Below, in pieces: positions 58,375 to 64,000 of a stretch of DNA of 64,000 bases (its first letter is position 1; every line of letters begins with the position of its first letter). Source of the DNA: Haematobia irritans (taxonomy: Eukaryota > Arthropoda > Insecta > Diptera > Muscidae); NCBI RefSeq assembly GCF_050003625.1, contig NC_134398.1, forward strand, positions 98,024,583-98,088,582. Reading direction: 5' to 3'. The translations under genes and the position numbers were made by a program. Below the pieces are notes generated by a model. It had not been told where the DNA came from. It saw only the letters and a program-made list of their open reading frames with translations, and made no database searches.

Positions 58375-58607
58375 TTTTTTACTAACATTGTGGTCCGTCC
58401 CGGTCATAAACCAATTTAAATTTTGAGTCTAGACATTTTGTGAATGTTTAAAAAATGCCCAAATCTGTTCATATTTAAATATTTGTATATGGGAAAATAA
58501 ACCTTTATATAGCTCCTAACAAATTTGAAGGTGTTAAGATGTTGGTATACATACTGGTGAAGGGTATAATTTAGCCGGCCCGCGACTTTAGACTTTCCTT
58601 ACTTGTT
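58375..58607 (+). repeat. Second 3' end behind element G
   Basis: It repeats the last 230 bases of the element (ACTAACATTGTGGTCC..., then GGTATAATTTAGCCGGCCCG and TTTCCTTACTTG) with clear divergence. So two 3' ends lie in tandem. 58608-58808 is part of the CCCAGCGGG element. Confidence 0.75.
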
Positions 58608-58810
58608 TAATATGAGAATGAGTTAATTCGTGTTTTTCTATTGGACTTTACGATTCGCATTAAAAAAGATTTAAATTTCATATCGTGAAACAAGTTGTCA
58701 AAATTACTAGAGAGAATGGGCGGAGCTGAACTATCAAAGACAATTTGTTTGCTTCTTTAACTCTCAAGGATTTGATTAAAACTGTCTGTAAAACTGAATT
58801 TTCATTCTTA

Positions 58811-59951
58811 CACCCTCAAAAAAAAATCGCTTCTCTAACATATGTTCCAAACATATTTTGCAGGAAGCACATATATTATTGGATATTGGCGAAACATTTT
58901 TATGTTTGTTTTATGTGAACATATTATATGTTTGGAAGCATTTTGAGCCCAAAAATATTATATGCTTGGAAGAATTTTCTCCCCAAGAAGATAGTGCTCA
59001 TTCCCTCACATAATTTTCACTTCCACGAAATTTTTAGTTCTTGGCACCTTTTTCTGTAATACAAATAATGTTTTAAGAAATTACTCAATTTTATAATTTT
59101 TTAAATTTTACCTTTTGCCTGGACGGAGAATCGAACAATTTGTAAGCCAACACACTAAACACTGGGCTACGAAGCTGTTATAGTCACCAATAGACAATTA
59201 TCGTTATAAGTTACATTTATATAGCCCACGAGCCCATGCAAACATAACATTATTTAACAGAAACATACATTTGTTGGCCACGTGGAGAAGTGATTAGCAT
59301 ACGTTCCGATTTCTTTTAACGAACCAAGAAAAAAAAAATGTGCCCATAACGCCAAAATGACAAACAAAACACATGTCCACATATACATAAAATGCTGCTC
59401 TCAAGACGAAAACACATGCTGTTTTTTTATTTTTTTTTCAAATGTCTATTCTCTTGGTTCAGAATGTCTATTCTCTTTACTCCGAATACTCAATCTAATA
59501 TTCAAATTAAATAATATTTCGATTTAAGCATATACAATTTTTGGCCTTATCATAAAACAGTTGTATGTTACAAACGGTTTCACAGAAATTGCTCTCTTTT
59601 CATTCTCTCACTGTGTTGTGTTGATATCTTTCGTCAACCCTCCCGGTTTCCATCTCCATTTCTTTCTCTATACTCTCTCTCTGTCACTCTCTGAATAAAA
59701 TATCACAACATATATATGTTTAATCGAAATTTGTAAATTTATATATGTTTACATTCACACATATTATTTTTATAAAATATTTATGCCCCAAACATAATAT
59801 ATTCTAACATATTAACATATGTGTCCCAAACATTTAGTGTTAGTGTAGGAACATTACGTGTTTGCACTTAAATATATTGTGTTTAAAAATTGTGCCCGAA
59901 ACACATTTTGTTTATATCGGAATATATGAAAAACATATTTTTCTAACAGTG
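58811..59951. mobile_element. T-family element, longest copy
   Basis: It begins CACCCTCAAAAAAAAATCGC and ends TTTTTCTAACAGTG, with TA on both sides. The empty site (TTTTCGTTCTTATAACAAC) is visible near 56862 in the other CCCAGCGGG copy, which proves the 2-bp duplication. Near 59113-59185 the minus strand has a tRNA-like stretch (TAGCCCAGTGTTTAGTGTG and TGTTCGATTCTCC). No transposase. Confidence 0.85.
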
Positions 59952-60151
59952 TATAACAACAATATAGGTCCTTCTTTTTCCCAATTCCCAAAGAAGGCAC
60001 AGAATAATGTTTGCGGGCATTTTTTAGAAAGGAAGTGCAAGGCATTTTAGCATGCATGATAGGAGAAGGCATATGGGGAGGTGTTAAGGATCCCAAACTC
60101 ATGGGTTAAGAAGGCAAGATTTTTGCGGTACTTCGCAATTTTCCCGCTGGG

Positions 60152-60186
60152 ATATCGATACTTGACACTGTAGTTAATCGTTTTAA
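60152..60186 (+). pseudogene. gypsy pol, short piece between two insertions
   Basis: A dozen codons in phase with 50580 and with the integrase part. It shows that the gypsy element is one copy interrupted here rather than two unrelated fragments. Confidence 0.65.
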
Positions 60187-60418
60187 AATACACACAAAAA
60201 AATTTTTTCTGATTCAATCACGAAATTAATTGATCCAATTAATTTTTTAATTGAAATGTCTTCAATCACATAAATGATAGTATCAATTAAAAAATTAATT
60301 GACAGTCAATTAAAAATGAATTGATCCAATTAAAAAATTATTGATACTATTAGTTTGTGTGATTGATTTTTATTTCAATTACAAAACTTGTTGAATCAAT
60401 TAAATTTTTAATTGAATA
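60187..60418. mobile_element. A+T-rich repeat with CAATTAAAA words, copy 1
   Basis: Made almost only of variants of AATTGATTCAATTAAAAA in both directions, so it folds on itself. A relative is at 63365-63600. Exact limits are uncertain; the gypsy frame resumes near 60419. Confidence 0.6.
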
Positions 60419-60930
60419 TTTTTCAAAACTCAATAAAGATTTTATTTGGAAAAATTTTGTTGTATGTTTTTGGTAACAAGAGGATTTATATAGATAAGAA
60501 TAACATACGAAACAACAAGGTAGTTAAGATCATTCGCAGGAAAATAGAAAAAGGAAAAGTTGGTATATATTCTGCAGTCAGCGATCACGAGTATGAGAAG
60601 GTTAACAGAATAATCCTTAGGGAATTCACTGGCGATTCCAATATTAAATTTGTGAGATGTTCTACAATTGCCACTGACATCGAAGGTGAAGGAGAGCTTA
60701 ATAGACAATTGGCTCTTTATCACAAGTTGGAAAGTGGTCACTGCGGAATTGTCGCTACCTTTGAAGGCATAAAGAGTAAGATTTATAATCCGAAAATTAA
60801 ATTTTATATACACCGCCTATTGAATAACTGTGATATCTGTACCGGAGGAAAATACGATAGTAACCCCGTGAAAAATAATTTTTTTACAACGGAAACATCC
60901 GGTACCATAAACGAAATTGTCCATATCGAT
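60419..60930 (+). pseudogene. gypsy integrase, N-terminal part
   Basis: Open frame with the integrase zinc-binding pattern: HKLESGHCGIVATF (His-His region) and NNCDICTGGKYDSNPVK (Cys-x2-Cys), followed by INEIVHIDG, where the first catalytic Asp lies. The rest of the catalytic core is missing: at 60931 a non-LTR element begins. No envelope frame is present in the window. Confidence 0.85.
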
Positions 60931-61353
60931 GGGAGGAGGTGTTGCCATTTATGTCAAGCATGGAATAAAATGTAGATTTATTAGTAGTTCTATGGGAATG
61001 GATAATATCGAATATATATTTCTTGAGGTGACGAATGGTTCCTTCAATTTGCTGGTTGGATGTGTATATAGGCCAAACAATAGTGTTTCCTTGGAGGATT
61101 TTATGACGATTCTTGACTCTTTAACTGTTCGCTATGAAAATATAGTTATAGCTGGGGATTTTAATAGTAATGCTCTCATTGATTTCAGATTTGTTGATGC
61201 TATGCTATCATTAGGCCTCTTCTCTGTTAATAATACTACACCTACACATTATACTTCTACCAACGAGACCTTACTGGACCTTTACTTTGTTAGTGATTTA
61301 TCGAATATACTATTATATGATCAACTTTCAGTACCTTGCTTTTCATGTCATGA

Positions 61354-61927
61354 CAGTATTGCCTGGTTAGGGGTTTTCCCACGTTTAGGGGGATTTTTAG
61401 GGGTAAAATTTATTTGGGGGTAAAAAATTATTTCAGACCTTATAAAGTGGAGCAATTCTCAAGCAAATTCGGAACAATTCTAGCATGAGTTATGAGAAAA
61501 AAGATGCGGAAAGTCAACAAGAAGATCCTAAATACAAACAAGTATCCAATAACATTATTTTCGTTATCTTTTTTAAACTCTTCTGTTGAAAGGGCATTTT
61601 TAATATTTGACAAAATTAAAAACAATCGTATTATCGTATTTTATTATATATTTACTTCAAATGAAAAAAATTTTAGCATCAAAAGAAAACTTAGTTTTTC
61701 TAAAATTTCGTTTTTCAGGAAAGAACTATCCTTTCAGGATATATATTTGTGTTAAATTTAATTTTTAAAGTGTATCACTACAGGATTTTTTCACGTAATA
61801 TTGGGACCACTTTTTGTACTTTTATACTCTGAAATTTTTTGGGGGTTTTTGAAAAAAGCTTAGACCAATTTAGGGGTTTTTTTCTTAAGATTTGGGGGGA
61901 AGAATCAAAAATCACCTGGCAACACTG
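61354..61927 (+). mobile_element. hAT-derived MITE, 574 bp
   Basis: Ends CAGTATTGCCTGG and (inverted) CCAGGCAACACTG-type, with the 8-bp duplication TGTCATGA at 61346-61353 and 61928-61935. The frame near 61560-61620 reads NSSVERAFLIFDKIK, like the dimerisation region at the end of hAT transposases, so it is a deleted autonomous element. Confidence 0.92.
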
Positions 61928-61937
61928 TGTCATGACC

Positions 61938-62345
61938 TTATCAAAGATAATTTAGAATAAGATGCAGTCTTGTCATAGCAAAACTGAAGCACCAGAGGAC
62001 TCTGCCAACAAAATATCATAAAGTTTGCGTCGACGTGTCTCTCAAATGTACTGCCGTTTGCGTCGGAAAATATCATAACATTTGTGTTTTTCATAAATTT
62101 CTGAATAAAAACCCACAAAAGCAGTACCAAAACGATTGTAGAAAATTAAAATAAAGCGTATGTGTATTTTAAAGCAAATATTCATTATGGTTTTATGTGA
62201 ATATTGTCGTTTAAATTTATTCTTGGGCAGAGCTGCTTTGGAAAAAATTGGCAAATAAAACAATTTTTTCTCATAGCCCTCTACACCTTGACATTTGTCT
62301 TCTCTTGATAAGAGCACAATGCTTAATCTTGTTATACTCAATTAT
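61938..62345. mobile_element. MITE with CAAAGATAATT ends
   Basis: Ends CAAAGATAATTTAG and (inverted) CAAAGATAATTGAG. ACCTTAT (7 bp, or 9 bp if TG is counted) is found on both sides. It lies ten bases behind the hAT MITE in the same endonuclease gene. The superfamily is open. The frames at 61930-62341 are chance. Confidence 0.75.
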
Positions 62346-63364
62346 CTTTGACCTTATTTTCCTGACATATGACTATCACTTGGATGTCAGAAAACATTCT
62401 ATCAAGTTTCGTGATTTTAGGAATATTAATTACGATCGACTGAATGTAGAGTTTGACAGCATTGACTTGGGTTTGATTTATAGTATGGTATCGATCGATG
62501 ACCAATTGACTTATCTTGAGGAAAATATAGTTAGGCTTTACGATATAGCGGTGCCTTTGAGAAGTAAGACCATAAGGCCAAGAAGTCGTCCTTGGTTTAC
62601 ACATCAAGTTGCAGATGCCTTAAGAGTAAGAGATGTTGCCTACAGGAGGTGGAAGAGATATAGAACTCCTGAATTACGCGGTGAGTACCGTAATGCAAGG
62701 AGGAAAGCTCATGATGATATAAAGAAAGCTAAGTCTGAATACTATATGTCTAAATTTGGTGATGCCATTGGATCGAAACGGATATGGAGTTTGGTACGCG
62801 AGCTTGATGTCGGTGGAAAGGGCAATTATGTGGATGAAGAATCAATTGATGTTGTCGATATTAACGAGAAATTTTTAGACATTCCCATGCGGGACGCTGA
62901 TTCCTCCTTCTATGATATGACAACCGTTGCTTTCGATAATCGTTTTGAGTTCATTGGAGAAGATGAGATGCATGTCCAGGCAAGTGTCATGTCTATTAAA
63001 TCTAACTCTATTGGTGCTGATGGTGTAGACCCTAAATTTGTCAGAATCATATTGCAAGCACTCCTCCCCTTTATTACCTTTATATTTAATAGGATAATAA
63101 CTAATAGTTATTACCCAAGTAAGTGGAAGGTTGCTCGGATAGTTCCTGTACCAAAGACAAGTGGAGATTACAGACCCATAGCGATTCTTCCGTTCCTCTC
63201 AAAGGCTCTTGAGCGTGTTTTGAGGAACCAGATGGATGAGTACTTGCGCAGAAATGCCTTGTTAACGGATGTACAATCTGGTTTTCGGGAGAAAATAGCT
63301 GTACTACTGCACTTGTTGACGTGTCGGAGGATATTAGGCGCTTTATAGATGAAAGGAGGTATGA

Positions 63365-63600
63365 TAGTATCAATCACCCATTTTGATTGAAAATCAACAC
63401 GATTTTCAATTAAAAATTTAATTGACTTTTATCACGGAATCAATTAATTGTGTGATTGAATCAATTAAAAACGTGATTGATTTTTAACATAAAATTCAAT
63501 CACAGTTTTAATTGAATCAATTAAAATTTTAATTAATTTCGCGACAAAAATCAAACAACTATTTGATTCATTCCATTAAATAATTAATTGAAATTGGCTA
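63365..63600. mobile_element. A+T-rich repeat with CAATTAAAA words, copy 2
   Basis: Dense in TGATTGAATCAATTAAAA variants in both directions; relative of 60187-60418. It ends the non-LTR element. Confidence 0.6.
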
Positions 63601-64000
63601 TAAATTTCAATAAAAAAATTTATATATTGCGACCCCAGAATCGTATTTAGTTTTATTTGAAATAAAAGAAAATATGTGTTTTTTATAAAACATATTTAAT
63701 ATTTTATTATTTTTTGAATTATTCAATAGACAAACAAATTTGGTTCTTGTCATTTGTGTTTGTTTCTAACAGAACTTACAAATACAATTACTATCAATAA
63801 CAACTATAGGGTTAAAAAAATAAATTATATAAATCATTATCTTCCTTATAATAATAACCATGTCAGCATGTTCCTTCTAATATGTAGATGCGCCTAGATT
63901 TCGAATAAATCAACAGGTAATGTTTAACAAAATTAACTTTTAATTGAACAAAATTAAATTCGAACAAAATTAAATTCTGTTTATTTTGTTCGAATTTAAT
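63601..64000. other. A+T-rich end of the window with a palindrome
   Basis: No gene seen. The last 48 bases form a hairpin: ATTAAATTCGAACAAAA (63953-63969) and its perfect inverse at 63984-64000, with a 14-base loop. The window edge cuts whatever follows. Confidence 0.6.

Larger units (their letters stand above)
50581..60151. mobile_element. CCCAGCGGG-ended element stack (outer copy)
   Basis: The left end CCCAGCGGGAAATGGAAG at 50581 and the right end AATTTTCCCGCTGGG at 60151 are inverted repeats, with AT on both sides. The gypsy reading frame resumes in phase behind it. The interior holds a second, inner copy (51673-57066), Helentron-like repeats, mariner M4, a SINE and a T element. 50620-50900 has many AAGGC words. 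No transposase was found, so the superfamily is open. Confidence 0.75.
60931..63353 (+). pseudogene. Non-LTR element: endonuclease and N-terminal RT
   Basis: 60931-61345 has GGGVAIYVKHG, VGCVYRPNNS, VIAGDFNSN and the SCHD end of an APE endonuclease. Two insertions follow (61354-61927, 61938-62345), then the frame resumes with LIFLTYDYHLDV. 62346-63300 covers the linker (RSRPWFTHQVADALRVRD) and RT start (SIGADGVDP, WKVARIVPVPK, DYRPIAILPFLSKALERV, QSGFRE). A frameshift at about 63290 precedes a short further piece. The RT stops before motif A, so there is no catalytic site. CR1/Jockey-like; clade not fixed. The 5' end is truncated. Confidence 0.85.

Noticed and set aside
61930..62341. Genes on the minus strand in the MITE next to the hAT element
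   Set aside because: They are within a non-coding MITE defined by its ends and target duplication; no domain.

Overview
The window looks like heterochromatic or otherwise gene-poor DNA of a higher fly. A calyptrate fly of the house fly, stable fly or blow fly kind is most likely. The reasons are Helentron/DINE-like repeats with the mini-me (GTCY)n core, Jockey and LOA retroposons, BEL/Pao and Ty3/gypsy fragments, a DD41D-like mariner, and strong A+T richness. I found no host protein-coding gene. Almost every long open frame is a piece of a transposable element, and most are broken. Several listed open frames start at GTG or lie inside tandem repeats, so they are not genes.

Layout. 1-5372: a Helentron-like repeat, a coiled-coil/reverse-transcriptase chimera and a broken Jockey element. 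5373-17181: the Jockey holds a tRNA-derived SINE. The SINE holds a 7.1-kb Mutator-like (MULE) DNA transposon. The MULE holds a T-family element (itself holding a Helentron-like repeat) and a deleted mariner. A 4.12-kb block of this nest (8941-13060) is repeated in tandem at 13061-17181 and appears to differ by one base. 17186-23457: BEL/Pao remains with an LTR, a SINE joined to a deleted MULE, Tc1 and LOA pieces. 23459-42063: four copies of an unclassified family (called family S here) that carries repeated units shaped like small exons between splice sites, plus a 1.85-kb foldback element and further Helentron-like insertions. 42064-46550: a non-LTR fragment and a long defective LOA element. 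46551-60930: one Ty3/gypsy element split by a SINE, a 526-bp MITE, a 9.6-kb stack of elements with CCCAGCGGG ends, and an A+T-rich repeat. 60931-64000: a second non-LTR element split by a hAT MITE and another MITE, then A+T-rich repeats.

How the parts relate. Target-site duplications, empty sites in paralogous copies, and reading frames that resume on the far side of insertions give a clear order of events. The SINE and the LOA element share a 41-base 3' segment, so the LOA machinery probably moved the SINE. The MULE is the best preserved gene: five exons predict about 570 residues with a FLYWCH zinc finger, the three acidic catalytic positions and an IAP-like RING finger at the C terminus. 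One homopolymer frameshift breaks it. All assignments come from reading the sequence; no database search was run.
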